Source: Cryptomeria japonica
Taxonomy: Eukaryota; Streptophyta; Pinopsida; Cupressales; Cupressaceae
Assembly (NCBI RefSeq): GCF_030272615.1
Contig: NC_081414.1
Coordinates: 337,818,502-337,882,501 of the forward strand
DNA length: 64,000 bases
Direction: 5' to 3'
Shown: positions 9,948-21,623 of the stretch, in pieces
How the letters are laid out: every line of letters begins with the position of its first letter
Numbering within the stretch: the first letter of the stretch is position 1
Notes under the pieces: model-generated
Seen by the model: only the letters and a program-made list of their open reading frames with translations
Databases searched by the model: none
Told to the model about the DNA's origin: nothing
Translations under genes and position numbers: made by a program

Positions 9948-10940
9948 GGTTGTTAATCAACCATGTAGCACCATTAAGCACATGAGCAAGAGGAGGAGGT
10001 GGTGGTCTCAAGTGAGCCATTTTACTTCCTACGCTTTGCGAACTTGACTAAGTGGTGGGCTTGGACCTTGATTGCGATGTTAATTCATGAAGTTGACTGA
10101 GAACTTGATGGAGTCGAACTTGCTTGACTTGCTGATTGTTTAATTCCTTGAATATTTGTTTAAATTGCGGCTTGAACCTGGTCCTGAAGTGAGGAAGCTT
10201 GAGATGAATTAGCTTGATCTTGGAAAGATGGAGCTGGAAACAAGCTAGTTGTATCTTCTATTCTCAATGTAGATTCTCTTGAAATATCTCCTTTCTTTGC
10301 GCGTTTTGGTTTTGAAGTGAACTGCAACTCAGTCACCTCCTTTGCTCCTGGTGTGGACCTCAACACTCTATGATGCTTCTCGGGTGAGAAAGTACCAATG
10401 CGCTCCAACGTGAAGTGGTTTGTCCTTTTCAAATTCACTATGGGTTCCTCTGATTGAAAAGTGCTCTTGCGGCAGCTCTTCGAATTCTTTCAGCCTTTTC
10501 TTCTTCCGGATCTAGCAAGACTCACACTCTTGTATATTCTTCTTCACTTCTCCTAACGTTCCAAGCTAGGTCGTTCAATCCAGAAATGATGTCCTCTTGC
10601 ACGTTGCCTAACTCCAAATTTGGCTATACCAATACCATTGAAAAATAACGATCTCCTCATGGAATTCTGTTCTTGGAATGACCTATCTAGGATCAATTCG
10701 GACTTGTTGTAATCTTTGAGTGAGCAAATCTCTTTCAACTTGATCATCAATTCTATCAGTTACCTCCTCTTCTTAGTCCAACACAAAAGTAACTCCAATA
10801 TATTGTGGTGCACTTGTCTTTACTTCCCAAGCGAGATTGTCCATGCTAGCTATGATATCCCTTTCGTCTCCCAAGTTTGGTTGCTTGAATTCACCTTCTC
10901 TAGCAGATTCACCTCTTCTAACAGTAGCGGGTAGTACCAT
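9948..10940 (-). pseudogene. gag: GL-3 gag fragment with a duplicated N-terminal module, cut by GL-1
   Basis: This is the gag of element GL-3, homologous to the GL-1 gag. A clear open stretch at 10160-10438 shares FTLERIGTFSPEKH and VLRSTPG with GL-1. The start is probably the ATG at 10938-10940 (MVLPATVRRGE). Before the shared region the N-terminal module, PNL-x-G-x-DII-x-LAW-x-V followed by an acidic helix, is present twice (about 10880-10700 and 10620-10450); GL-1 has it once. Several stops break the frame. The remainder ends at 9948, where GL-1 is inserted, in the segment matching the GL-1 codons for VNNPSPLEF. It is a non-functional remnant. Confidence 0.75.
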
Positions 10941-11228
10941 AGTGATTCATACTCAACACGAAAGCTCATGAGTTGGTTCAATTTCTTCTATGTTGATTGA
11001 TAATATGTAGATTCTCGCTATTGACTGCTCTAGGAATAATGATAACTGGAGGCAAACTTCCCAACTACTCTTCTTTATCGATCATAGCTCTCACTTGTCA
11101 GAATTCAGCGTAACTTCTTTGGTTTCTACAAGCAAGAGTGTTCAACTATGAGATGATATAGGATGAGATATTCCTCAGGCAGTACCATTCTGCATCATGA
11201 TCAAAAGAAGTCTTCTTCCTTTAGCAAG

Positions 11229-11246
11229 GCCCTCCTTCTAGTGCCA
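11229..11246 (-). other. Primer-binding site of GL-3
   Basis: The minus-strand TGGCACTAGAAGGAGGGC starts five bases after the end of the GL-3 LTR (11251). It is one base different from the GL-1 site, which supports GL-3 being an independent element of the same family. Confidence 0.65.
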
Positions 11247-11704
11247 ATTCTATTGGTGTGTATTTTATGCTCATGCAAACACAAAATAAAATACCCAAAA
11301 GTATCTTATCCTCTCTTGAACAAATTTACTCAAATGCTGAAGATTGGCTTAGGATCACTTGAGACAACTCCAAGGTTCTTGTATGTCAAGTCACGACGTG
11401 TGGATAAGCACAGTTGGTCGTTGTGATTGTTGTTCCCCAAAGGGGCCTTACGTAACTTAGAATATGAATGCTCAATCTTTCAAGGAATGGATTCTTCGAA
11501 TGATATTCAATGAGGCTCTTTCCTACTACTACTAGATGTTTATCAAAAAATTGCAAAAGATGGAGATTAAGAGATGCTAAACTATTCCTAAGAATGGATG
11601 GATGAAAGACGATTCAAGTGAAACTCTACTAGTCTTAGTATTGTCATGCAGGAACAGCTCCACCAAAACTAATGCAATCTTCTAAGGACATTCAAAGATT
11701 TTCA

Positions 11705-11960
11705 AATTGCTACTAAGCATAGACACCGTGGGAGGGAAGCCAATTGCTTTCACTATTCCACTATCTATCATCTTCCTTGCTATTGCAGTAGGTTGGCTTG
11801 TGTGCAACGAGCTCCTGTTCTTGAGATCAAATTTCCCAAGATTTGTGTCTCCTATATTGCTCCAATGGGACGTGATCTCGGTCTCCAATGCATCGCTATT
11901 TGAATCTTCCTTAATGAGTGCTTGACAAGCTCCGGCTCCACTAGGCTTAGGTGCCGCCAT
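11705..11960 (-). pseudogene. Truncated LTR ORF of GL-3
   Basis: The ATG at 11958-11960 opens a frame beginning MAAPKPSGAG and continuing WSNIGDTNLGKF, SGIVKAIGFPP, which matches the first ~80 residues of the GL-1 LTR protein. After FPPTV the similarity stops and a short unrelated tail ends at 11682. The C-terminal ~990 codons are deleted. This remnant confirms both the start codon and that the ORF was already in the LTR of a diverged family member. Confidence 0.8.
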
Positions 11961-12484
11961 CTTTCACCTATAAGAGTTGTATAAGTTAGGGTTATGGTGA
12001 AAAGTGTATGAAAAGTTAATTTTAAGCCTGTTAGATCTTAGGAATGACAATACAATATTGATTCAAATCAATCTTAAACTCCAATGAATCTGAAATTAGA
12101 TGCTTAATAAGACTGATTTCTCTATCTTAGCACACCTATCTACACTTTCCTATGAATAAAAGAGGTCTAATTTAATAAATTGATCACTATTTGTTTCTCA
12201 TCAGACCTGTATTTAGCTTCCTATCAATCAAAATGTATACTCACCTCTGATTTTTTAATAAATTACCCTTGAATTTTATCACAAGATGACTGATAATATC
12301 CAAGGAATTCGCTGAAGCTGGAGAATTTCGCCTTGTGAAGGATGAATTTTGCTGCTCAATGATGGAATTTGCTCCTCTAAATCACTGGATCTGCACCTCA
12401 AATTCTCCTTCAATGCTGATTAACTTCTATGATCTGCAGCTGAAGTTCGCTACATGCTTATGAAATTCGCTGTAGGAGAGAAGA

Positions 12485-12610
12485 ATTTGTTTTTAAATCG
12501 ATGTTTAAATGAATGTTTTGATCCTCCTTATATAGGCGCTTGAGGTAATTTGTTTTTGAATCGATGTTTAAATGAATGTTTTGATCCTCCTTATATAGGC
12601 ACTTGAGGTA
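12485..12610 (-). promoter_or_regulatory. Tandemly duplicated upstream promoter of GL-3 (2 x 63 bp)
   Basis: Two direct copies, 12485-12547 and 12548-12610, differ at only two positions. Each contains CTTATATAGG, read as CCTATATAAG on the minus strand, at the place of the GL-1 upstream TATA box. A recent tandem duplication of the core promoter is the simplest reading. Confidence 0.6.
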
Positions 12611-12759
12611 AGAGTTGTGTCCTTTCAAGGGTAAAGCCGACCTGTTTTTTAAGTAATTAAATTTATTTATTTTTCTTTCCTAAAGAAGGCCGACTTCTCC
12701 TTTATCAAAAAGATTTTCTTTTGAATTTCGAATTAAGCTCTTTTGGCGCCAAATATGTG

Positions 12760-14525
12760 TTTGAATTGCTCTTTCAACGGTCAAGAGGAGAATTCGCTCT
12801 CAGCTAGTGGCAATGGAAGTGTTTTTTGGCTTCATTCCAAGGGCAATGGAAGTGAACACTTAGTCAAATTTTTATTCATTCTCCCCATTTTATTGACTCA
12901 AACTTATGAAAATAACTCACAATACCCTCTAGGGTTGCCTTGAAATCAACTTTGCTCCCTTTCATGAGCAAAGGAAGATCATTTCGCTCTCAAATGGAGG
13001 CAATGGAACAAAATTTCACTCCTAATGAGGAGCAATGGAAGTTTTGCAACACTTAGCCAAATACTTGTTTCATCAATTCATCTCTCAAATTCATGTCTTC
13101 ACACACAAAATGATATCAAATTTCTCCATCAATCGCCTAGTATGATTTCGCTCTAAAATCAAGGCAAAAGAAGTGAGCTTCGCTCCTAACAAGGAACAAT
13201 GGAAATGACTTTCGCTCCTAGAGAGGACCAATGGAAGCTCTCTCTCACTTAATCAAATTTGCTCTCTATCAACTCAAACTTGAGAAATTTGTCGTCTAGA
13301 CAAGTGGAAGCATCAATCCACCTCAAGGAAGGCTTCCTTAGCAATTTTGTTCCTAACCTTAGGCAAAGGAACACAAATTTTCTCCCAACAAGGAGCAATG
13401 GAAGTGAAAATCGCTCCCAAGTAGAAGCAATGGAAATGACTCCCACATTGAAGTTTTACTCATCAACTTTCACTCTTAGCAACTTAATGCATTGCATTAT
13501 ACTCATGTAAATCTCTTGAAAGCACATTCGCTCTCATGGGAGAGCAAAGGAAGCATTTTTCGATCCTAATGGTGAGCAAAGAAAGTTGTTTTCACTTTGA
13601 ACCTAGAGCAAAGGAAAGGATCTCCAAACTAATAACTTAACTTTCTCGCTTGCTTTCCTTCACTTCATTGACTCAAACTTTAAGCTCTTTATTCATCCGT
13701 ACATGAAAACATGTCATATTGACCACAAGGAAGGCTCTGAGGAGAATTTTGTTCTGAGAAGTGAGCAATGGAAGTGGAATTCGCTCCCACTGAGGAGCAA
13801 TGGAAATAAATTTCGCTCCCAACAAGGGGCAAAGGAAATAGACTTGAATTTGAACTTTAGCTCCCTTTCACTCACTTACCTTCTTTCCTTCAACCAACTT
13901 ATTCTCAATGTGAGGTATAGAGGCAAATTCGCTCTCAACCAAGGGCAAAGGAAGTGACTTCGCTCCATCTGGGGAGCAATGGAATTAATTTTCGCCCCGA
14001 GTCTTGAGCAATGGAAGATCATCTCAAAATGCATCCTTGAACTCAATTTTATTAATCTTATACATCAAAAGACCTCAACCCTTACCTTGAATGTGATTCC
14101 GCCCTCAACCCAAGGCAATGGAAGGGAATTCGATTTGAAAAGAGGGCAATGGAAGTATTTATCACTCCTATAGAGGAGCAATGGAAGTGCCCCTAAAATG
14201 CAATGCCCCTTCATTCCTTGGTTAAAATCATGATAAACTTCACTTCCTTTATGATCAAAATGATGTTTGAAGCCTCAAAACTCACTCATTTCCACCAAAT
14301 TCGCTCAAGAAGTGCACATCGCTCTCAACTAAGAGCAAAAGAAGAAGATTTCACTCCAATTAGGGAGCAAAGGAAGTTACCTACATACTTGACCTAACTC
14401 AAGGTTGATGATCATGCCTTGCACTCTTTGCTCAAATTGAGACACTGTATGATGAGTAGAGGTAATTTTAGATGACTTGGGGCCCCTAGAGAGGGATTTC
14501 GCTCCAACTAGGGAGCAATGGAAAT
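12760..14525 (-). repeat. GL-3 motif array (TTCGCTCC / GGAGCAATGGAAG)
   Basis: More than twenty short units pair a TTCGCTCC- or TTCGCTCTCA-type arm with a GGAGCAATGGAAG- or GGGCAAAGGAAG-type arm a few bases later, giving small imperfect hairpins (GCTCC...GGAGC). Spacing is irregular, roughly 30-130 bp. The array sits where GL-1 has its hairpin array, but the motif sequence is different. Confidence 0.75.
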
Positions 14526-14850
14526 GTTGGCATAGTCAAATTTTGCCCCTAGAAGTCACCTCTCACTATAACATGTATCAGTCATCTGGATGATAAAGGA
14601 AACACCTGCATTGTCGATTAGGTTTGATCTTGAAGGGTTCCTCCATCAATACCTCTTTCTCTTTATGCTCAATTTTGACCTCTCCCCTTCACTATTTTGC
14701 TATTGCAGTCCTTGAGCAATCAAGATGACGATCATCTTTACCCTACTCACTCAAACTTGCAAGGGAGACACTAGGCTAAGAGAGACTAGGACTTGAAGAA
14801 AAGAGGGGGTCCCCATTTTGATGGGGTGACGTTACGAAATGGTCACAACA

Positions 14851-15022
14851 CTTACCCATGCAATTTTATGGATTGCATAATGAAAAAATAGGCAAAGTGA
14901 TTGTATGGATGCTTACACAGGCCATTTTTTCTTAACATGTCAATGCCAATCACATATGGATGCTTACACAACCCAATTGAATGCTTATAGTTATATTTTA
15001 TAATTTTGAAGTTTGAACAGAA

Positions 15023-15053
<31 letters not shown>

Positions 15054-15999
15054 CCCGTACCCAAGGGAAAAAATTTGTCATACCCGATTTCAAAAAAATT
15101 GTCATACCCAATTTCATAATGTCATGCCCCCTACAACAAACCCCATTATTTGATTCTACCCAACACCACGAATAACAACTTCATCAATCGGTGAGCATGA
15201 TTACTATCGACTACTTCAAGGGGCAAAAGCATAGAATGATATCTCATATTAGTTAGTTGATCCAGCATATGATGGGGACAAGATAAGGAAATCGTACAGT
15301 TTCCAAGGTCTATTGGAATAATACAATTGGTGAGAAATTTATGGATCATACAGCTTGCAAAGGAGATGGAGGTCATATGATGTACAAAGGTGGTATGGTG
15401 GTGGGAAAGGTAGCAGATCATAGGGTGCTGGTCTGAGGCCATACAACGTGCAAAGAAAGTGGAAATTGTAGGTTTGGCACAAGGCGCACGACAAACGAAG
15501 GATATGTATGGAAATTAGTGAAGGGCATACTATGCTTTCAAGAATGAAGGTCGTACTTTTGGTGTTTAATTTTTCATTTTTCATTTTATTTTCTATCTCA
15601 CCAAAAAATCTATTTTTCCCTTTTATCATTTCTATATAATATTTTATTTTTTATTTTTCCTCGCTCTCTGATATTTTTCATTTTCTTTTGTCACCCTCTA
15701 AATTTAATTTCTTTTTCATTTTTACCTCCATTTCCTGTTGCATTATACAATATGCATACAATCCTCTACAAAATTCAATTGTACAACATGTTTTAGCACA
15801 TTCTAATTGAAATTTTTTTGCAACCATTGGAAGTTGTCATACCTTTATCAATTTTGTTCTATCAAGGATTCAAGAGTCAATCAATTTTCCTTCTGTTCAT
15901 TGTTGACACCATGTGACTTCTTTGCCCTGTGTAGATGGATTGGCTAAGAGATTGTGTATAGTTCGTAGACCCCAATTGTTCGAGGTCACTAGGTTTTGG
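14851..15999. other. Host flank of GL-3 without a recognised gene
   Basis: AT-rich sequence. It holds a CA/TA microsatellite at about 15022-15054 and T-rich low-complexity sequence near 15580-15740. No coding similarity, RNA gene or element terminus was recognised. The open frames on the minus strand (15146-15629) are short, with biased composition. Confidence 0.5.
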
Positions 16000-17930
16000 T
16001 GGATCCTATTTTGTTAAGTGATGTCTTTTTGCATATTTTCAAACGGTTTGATCATAACCTAATTGTTCTACCACAATGGAGTGTTCTGACATTAGCATCG
16101 GATGAAGAGATTGGACAATTTCTTCATTCAAAAGTAAAAATAGGTATTGGTGAAAGAGATTCAAATATTTGTTAGCAATCAAAATCATTCCCACTCATCC
16201 CTCTAGAAGATTGATCTAGTTCTACTTCTTTTGGATGTAGGTCATCAATGATATACACCAATCATACCAAAAATAAAGAGCATGTAACATCCATTTGTCA
16301 TACATCTTCATCCATTTTGCCAATGGATCAAACAAACATTTGGTTAAGTGCACTTGTGACTAGGCTATAGCACTTCCCATTATTTCTTCAAGTTTTTCCA
16401 AAATCTCCTTGGTTAATTATTTGTTGTTTATTGCCTTCTAGTCTATCATATTCATGGTGATGTGGGCCTTTTGTCTCTCCTTACTTTTTGTTTGGAACAA
16501 TTGATAGAGTCCTTTATCAAGATTCCATCTAAATTTTCTAATCTTGAGGACCTATTCGCTAGGACTTTTTGGATTTTAAATGGTCTTACACCTAATTACA
16601 TAATTTTAAACTTACTCGGTTTGATTTTGTCACAACCATTATACTTCAATACTAACTACCTGGGTTTGAATTTCATTTTTCGAAGGTGTTTATCATGCTA
16701 GTACTTCCTCCTCTTTTGCATAACTTCAATTGCCAATTGTGCAAATATCTATAATTCATCTAACTTGTTCTATTGAAGCATCCTTTCCTTCAAACCTTCA
16801 TTATCATCCAACATATTTTCTATGGCTATTCACAAACTAGGTACCGTGTACTCCATGGGAACATAGCTTCTTGTCTGTACATCAATTGGAAAGGTTATGT
16901 CCTGTGGTTACCTTGTATGTTGTTTCGTAGGCCCATAATACTACTAATAACTTTTCTTTCCAATTTGTACCTTCAATGTTGCAATATTTATGGATAACCA
17001 AAATAAGCACCATGTTTCTTGACTCTACTTGTCCATTTGGTCTTGGGTAGTATGGACTAGATAGGGTGTGGAAGATTTGGAACTCACTCATCATCAATCA
17101 AACACATGATTACAAAATGCCCTCCTCTATTATTGGTTATCTATATTGGGATTTTGAACCTAGTAACTATCTACTCAAATGAATCTTGTTGTACTCAATG
17201 CGGTGTTGTTTGGTAATGCTCTTGCTTCCACCCACTCTGTCAAGTATTCTATGGCTACTATGATATATTTACATTTGTGAAGTTGACTAGCTTTAAGAGG
17301 ACTTATGAAGGCCAACCCCCATAGTTCAAATGATTCCTAAGGTTGGGATGGTGAAAGTGGCATAAAGTCTCTTTTCAACGGCTTTCCTACTCTCTGGCAT
17401 GTGTCACACCCCACAACCCACTCCTTTACATCTGTGTGGAGTGTTGTCCGCCATAGGCCTGCTAGGACTTTTCTTGTAGTGGCATCTGGTCCCATGTGAG
17501 CACTTGCCAATCCTTCATGTGCCTCTTCTAACACACTTCTCACTTCTTCTTGCATCACACATTTTTTCAAGATGTGGTTGGGACTCATTTTATAGAGTAA
17601 TCCATTGATTAATTGGAATTTCTTAATTTTCAATGACAATTTCCTCCTTCCTGCTAGTGGCATATATTTTGGAAGTATTGCTATTGAAAGGTATTCTACA
17701 ATGTTTTTGTACCATGGAGGTAGTGCAGCTATCTGGAATAAATGAGCATCCAAAAAGTCTTGATTTATGCCTTCAAGTGGTTCTCCTTATTTTATTCTTG
17801 AAATCTCATCTGCAATAACATGGCTTCTCCCTGATCCATCTACTTACTTGACCTTAAATAATTGTTTTGTTTACTAGATACATCAATGCCACAGTCAATT
17901 CTTTAGGGACAGAATTATTGTGTTGATGTT
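16000..17930 (-). pseudogene. Degenerate Ty3/gypsy pol fragment (RNase H end, integrase)
   Basis: Reading on the minus strand from about 17930: a trace of an RNase H end, then an integrase N-terminal H2C2 zinc finger (EAHEGLASAH ... CDTCQRVGKP, about 17535-17365), then the integrase core in pieces. Core landmarks are KCKYIIVAIEYLTEWVEA (about 17285-17230) and LSSPYYPRPNGQVES plus NWKEKL (about 17075-16930). The expected Asp in GLDF-type motifs reads GLAF here. A further trace, MEYTVPSL followed by an ERM-rich helix (about 16860-16690), matches the usual region after the core. Several stops and frame changes make it non-functional. No LTRs were found, so it is an old truncated insertion, probably in an intron of the neighbouring gene. 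Confidence 0.7.
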
Positions 17931-18557
17931 GCCTATGTAAAGCCATCAATCAACATTCCCAACTTCCAATTGGGGGGGGGCAGGGGGGGAATGTATCAGC
18001 TGCAACTATCAAATGGCACTACCATACAGATTGCTATACTTGGGGAGGTTTGATGCTGGTCATTTCTATTTCCTTAGCACATTTAGCATTATCCCTTCCA
18101 GAAACCTGGTAGCTGCCTTGCACACAAATGCCTAAAAATCAAAATGTCAATTGAGGTGATTTTTCAAAAGGGAGAAGACCATTTCATGATGATGACATTG
18201 TACGTTCAATTTCATTTAACTAAAAAAATTTACAAACAACAGTAATTTGATCAAAATCAACATGATGCATGCAATTGCCACATTATATTTGTTGACTCAA
18301 ATGATTGAAACAGTTATCATAAATCCAGACGAATATTCATTCTTAATGGGGGTACCACTATTTTAAGCCATTAGGCATCTGAAGGGCAATATTTTTTAAA
18401 TTTTTGCATACATTTTAAGCTGACCAAATGTTTTTCTCTTTGTGAGAAATATGTGGTAACTGCATTCTGGATTATTGGAAGAAAAAGAGCAAACAAGGAT
18501 CAAGCATATATGGTAGACCTTTCAGACCTAGCTTATATGCAATGAGAGAGAATAAAC

Positions 18558-18701
18558 CTGAATGATTCTATGCCACTGCTGTTTCTTCTCCAACATATAC
18601 AAAGCCCTTTTGAGAACATTTGAAGGAAATGTAGCTTCCTGTGCAACCCATGAATCTAGAGTTCCATAAACAGCTTCCTTCGAATCATTAAGTTTTAATA
18701 C
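18558..18701 (-). CDS. Exon of a PPR-type host gene (resembles Arabidopsis At4g18975)
   Basis: This 144-bp minus-strand exon encodes 48 residues including DSKEAVYGTLDSWVAQE, FPSNVLKRAL and EKKQQWHRIIQ. This matches my memory of a conserved chloroplast-targeted pentatricopeptide-repeat protein family (At4g18975-like). The acceptor is TTTATCTCTTTCAG just upstream (18702-18704 is its CAG) and the donor is CAG|GTTTAT at 18556-18557; both boundaries are phase 0. The next exon, expected to continue with a WMLSKGQG-type segment, is not visible in the window and presumably lies beyond a long intron filled by GL-3 and GL-1. Whether the gene is intact cannot be judged here. Confidence 0.75.
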
Positions 18702-20856
18702 CTGAAAGAGATAAACAGAATAAATTAATTTGGAAGGGATGCATATAACAGGGAAAAGAAAAAGATACACCAGTGAAGGAAGGATCTAAGGCCAACTTTC
18801 TCAACAATAGCAGAACATTTTTACAAAAGATCTATGTAAATATATTTTATAATTCACACAGATTGATAGCAAAATAAATGGAAATAATACAAAAGATATA
18901 CAACAGTAAGGAGGCATCTAGACTTCAAGAGCGTAAGATCACTTTTGTCTAACTTGGGGATCCAACATTCGACAAACCAAAGGCCAAGATAAATAGGACT
19001 ACATTAGCTCAAAATGGCCTCAACAGATGGTGGAGATGGCATGGTAAGGATGCTTGTCACTCATCTCCTTTCACAGGTTGTCAGTTCCTCTATCAGAAAG
19101 AGCAATTGGTCCACATACAACTTCATGATTGGGAAACTCTTGAGTATCATCATACTCCAGCTACATATTAGGATGTTGATCTTGAAGTTGCCACATAGAT
19201 GGATGAAGAGGTACAAGGGGGATTGATGGAGAAACAATTGGATAAGCCAATCTCTCATTTTGGGAGTGACTCAAACTCAAATTTCAATTTTGATGCAATA
19301 TTTCTAGACAATATCAGGCACAATAGTAGATCTAATTGCTATGTTGTTTTCTCCATTTTGTCATTGTTGCCTTTAGGCACTTTGTTGTACTTGTTATATA
19401 TGAACATTAACAACAAAAAGTAAGGAAATTTTACTAATTTGTGTATGGACTCTCATGTAAATTCTCAAATCAACTCTATTCTAATGTAATATAATTCTAT
19501 AATAAGTTTGATGAATGCCTTATTATATAAATAATTTACATTTTCAAGTTTTTAATTGTTGCTCCCAAAATATTCTACCATCCCCTATCATCCCATAAAC
19601 ACATTCCTACATGTCTTGACATCTCCATCTCAAAACCATGCTCACTGTGGACATAGGTGTGTGTCTGTGTGTGTGTTACATAACTAGTTAAATGCCATAG
19701 TAAAATTTTGAAACCAAAAATAAATTTAATAAATCCTTAACTTCTACCTATTTCAAAAAGAAGAAGCTGAAAACATTGTGTAGAAGTGATGAAGTATTTG
19801 AATTCCCAATCACATTTCCTGATCAAATAGGCTAAGTGATAGGTTAGGAATGCACACTAAAGCCCCTTGCATATATAAGTCTATGACAAGCACATGGTGT
19901 CAAATAGACTTCTCCCAAAAAAAGACTTATACAACTAAAATTGACAGTCCATTACATACTAATTGTTACCAACTAGCCATCACAAACTAGATAAATCATT
20001 TTGATTATTTATTTTAATCCATAACTAAGGTGGACCTAATCTTAAATTCATGGAATCATCCTTGTTCACAATGATGAGTTTTTCAATTTCCACGGCCTCT
20101 CTAAGATGGTGCTTCCTGTAATGATATTTTTTATAATGACACGTACCTCCTCAATGCAAATATTATGTGACCTGGAAATTGAGTGTTCTGCCAAGGTTGA
20201 ATTGCTAACCGTATCCAGGAAAAAATCCATATGGTGTTCATTCAAATAACTTGACTGTGTTTTTAAAACCATCGTGCTCATTTTGATAAGATTAGTGATC
20301 AAGCAACTGACCTCAAATATAAATTAATCATACTGTCTGAGCCTTCTCATACTATTAAAATATGTTAAGAATGCGCATAGAAAAGATCATCCACTATTCT
20401 ATTTGTCGCTTTTCTGCTTTCTGTTGATGACAAATTATCTGGCTCCATATGTTCAAATATCAAATAAATAAAAATCCATTCAATTACCCTACAGTGCAAA
20501 ACTTATTCATCAAATGCGTACAAGCTTGATTTCTTATATAACAATGAAACAGAACTCACAAGAAAGGAATCATAAGGTATACAACATAGTTCTAGAGTCT
20601 AATATTTGACCTGCAACTTCAAAATATCTTATATGAAGGAGAATCTACCAAACAAATTCAGCCAACGTTAAGATTAATCTGCTTTTCTGGCATGAGTATT
20701 CAAACCATTGTATCTGTTGAATATCAGTTCTTTTGCCATTAATCTATTGAAGAAGCAAGAATTTCTTTTTTTCAGCACCTAGATCGATTAAAAACAAAAT
20801 AAAAGACAAAACAAATGAAAACACAATGAGAAACATAAACCAAAAAGCATACTTAC
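18702..20856 (-). other. Intron between two PPR-gene exons
   Basis: About 2.15 kb of AT-rich sequence between a GTAAGT donor (20851-20856) and a TTTCAG acceptor (18702-18707), both phase 0. I see no coding similarity, element termini or RNA gene. A 78-codon minus frame at 20066-20302 resembles nothing I know and is treated as chance. Confidence 0.55.
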
Positions 20857-20976
20857 TATATCAATCAGTATGTTTGTTTCCTCTCCAAACCCCACTCTCT
20901 TTCTAGGATGTTCCTTTTGTCCAAATCTTGAATTATTTCCTGCAAAGGTCTTTGTGGCATCATTGTCATAAGAAAA
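20857..20976 (-). CDS. Upstream exon of the PPR-type host gene
   Basis: This 120-bp minus-strand segment is open for 40 codons and includes GQKEHPRKRVGFGEE and NILIDI. It ends at a consensus donor, ATA|GTAAGT, in phase 0, and joins in frame to the 18558-18701 exon. It begins after a plausible acceptor, ATTCTTTAG, also phase 0. The junction with KLNDSKEAVYG is where the At4g18975-like family has a similar lysine-rich then leucine-rich stretch. Support comes from the splice sites, phase match and coding-like composition; the product is inferred from the neighbouring exon. Confidence 0.65.
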
Positions 20977-21541
20977 CTAAAGAATGTATTCTTAAGTTTG
21001 AATAGAAAAAACAACAAAGTTAAATGTGTCCAACTGACATATAATTAAGAAAACTAAAGGCATTAATCTATAGCAATAAAGTTGTAATACACTTCGTAGA
21101 CATAACAAAGATTTTTGAAATACAAAATATGTGAACCCGTAATCATATCAATCAATGATATAATCATAATCATTTAATAACTTTCATGCTAGCTTAAATG
21201 GCCTAGAGAAAGATGAAACATAACTCATTCTAAAAAATGCCAAAAATAGCCAAATTTAGTGCTCCAAATGCAAAAAGTATGAAAAAGATGGCAAATCCAG
21301 TAATCTGATAAACAAAATATAGTAAGATTCACCAGAAGCATTTCACAGGATATGTAAAGAAAATATAAACAGAAAAAATGGAAAAAAACTCTTAGTAGCA
21401 GGGAATTCCATGTCTCCCTACCAACCCCATAAGCTACAAATCTGATGTGTTTTTATCCCATTCTCCTTTTCCAAAAAGGACCTTAATATTTTTGTCTTCT
21501 GAAATGTTTTTATTCACACAAATGCATTAAAAATCTTACAC

Positions 21542-21623
21542 TTCCGTAACTGATGTTAGGATACCATTCTCTTCTTCCCATATATCCTCTCGTTTCCCCT
21601 CCATTACAAGTGGCCCTGTCCTC
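21542..21623 (-). CDS. Candidate further upstream exon of the PPR-type gene
   Basis: This 82-bp minus-strand segment is open in one frame (TGPLVMEGKRED, then WEEENGILTSVTE) and has a coding-like acidic composition. It is flanked by TTTTCTAG (acceptor) and GAA|GTGTAAG (donor) and ends in phase 0, which fits the next exon. The acceptor is less certain because the frame stays open a little further upstream. No homologue is recognised from this short stretch. Confidence 0.4.

Larger units (their letters stand above)
11251..14850 (-). mobile_element. GL-3 5' LTR, 3,600 bp, most of the ORF deleted
   Basis: The unit ends with GGTCACAACA at 14850 and begins TATTGGTGTG at 11251, where the family has TGTTG; the terminal TG has mutated to TA. 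The terminal hairpin CCCCAT...ATGGGG (about 14811-14826) and the tail near 11280-11420 match GL-1. The LTR ORF survives only as its first ~80 codons, and the downstream telo-box promoter is missing, so one internal deletion probably removed both. A motif array unlike that of GL-1 occupies 12760-14525. The right flank is CTTAC; the matching duplication lies outside the window. Confidence 0.8.

Noticed and set aside
17970-17990. G-rich run as a quadruplex or regulatory site
   Set aside because: A single GGGGGGG-C-A-GGGGGGG run with no conservation or promoter nearby; too little to call.
19014-19423. Plus-strand frames with a possible membrane segment
   Set aside because: Short, AT-rich, without homology, splice context or promoter. 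Chance frames in an intron.
20066-20302. 78-codon minus frame inside the PPR-gene intron
   Set aside because: No splice-site agreement with the neighbouring exons, no known motif, and the two flanking exons already join in phase without it.
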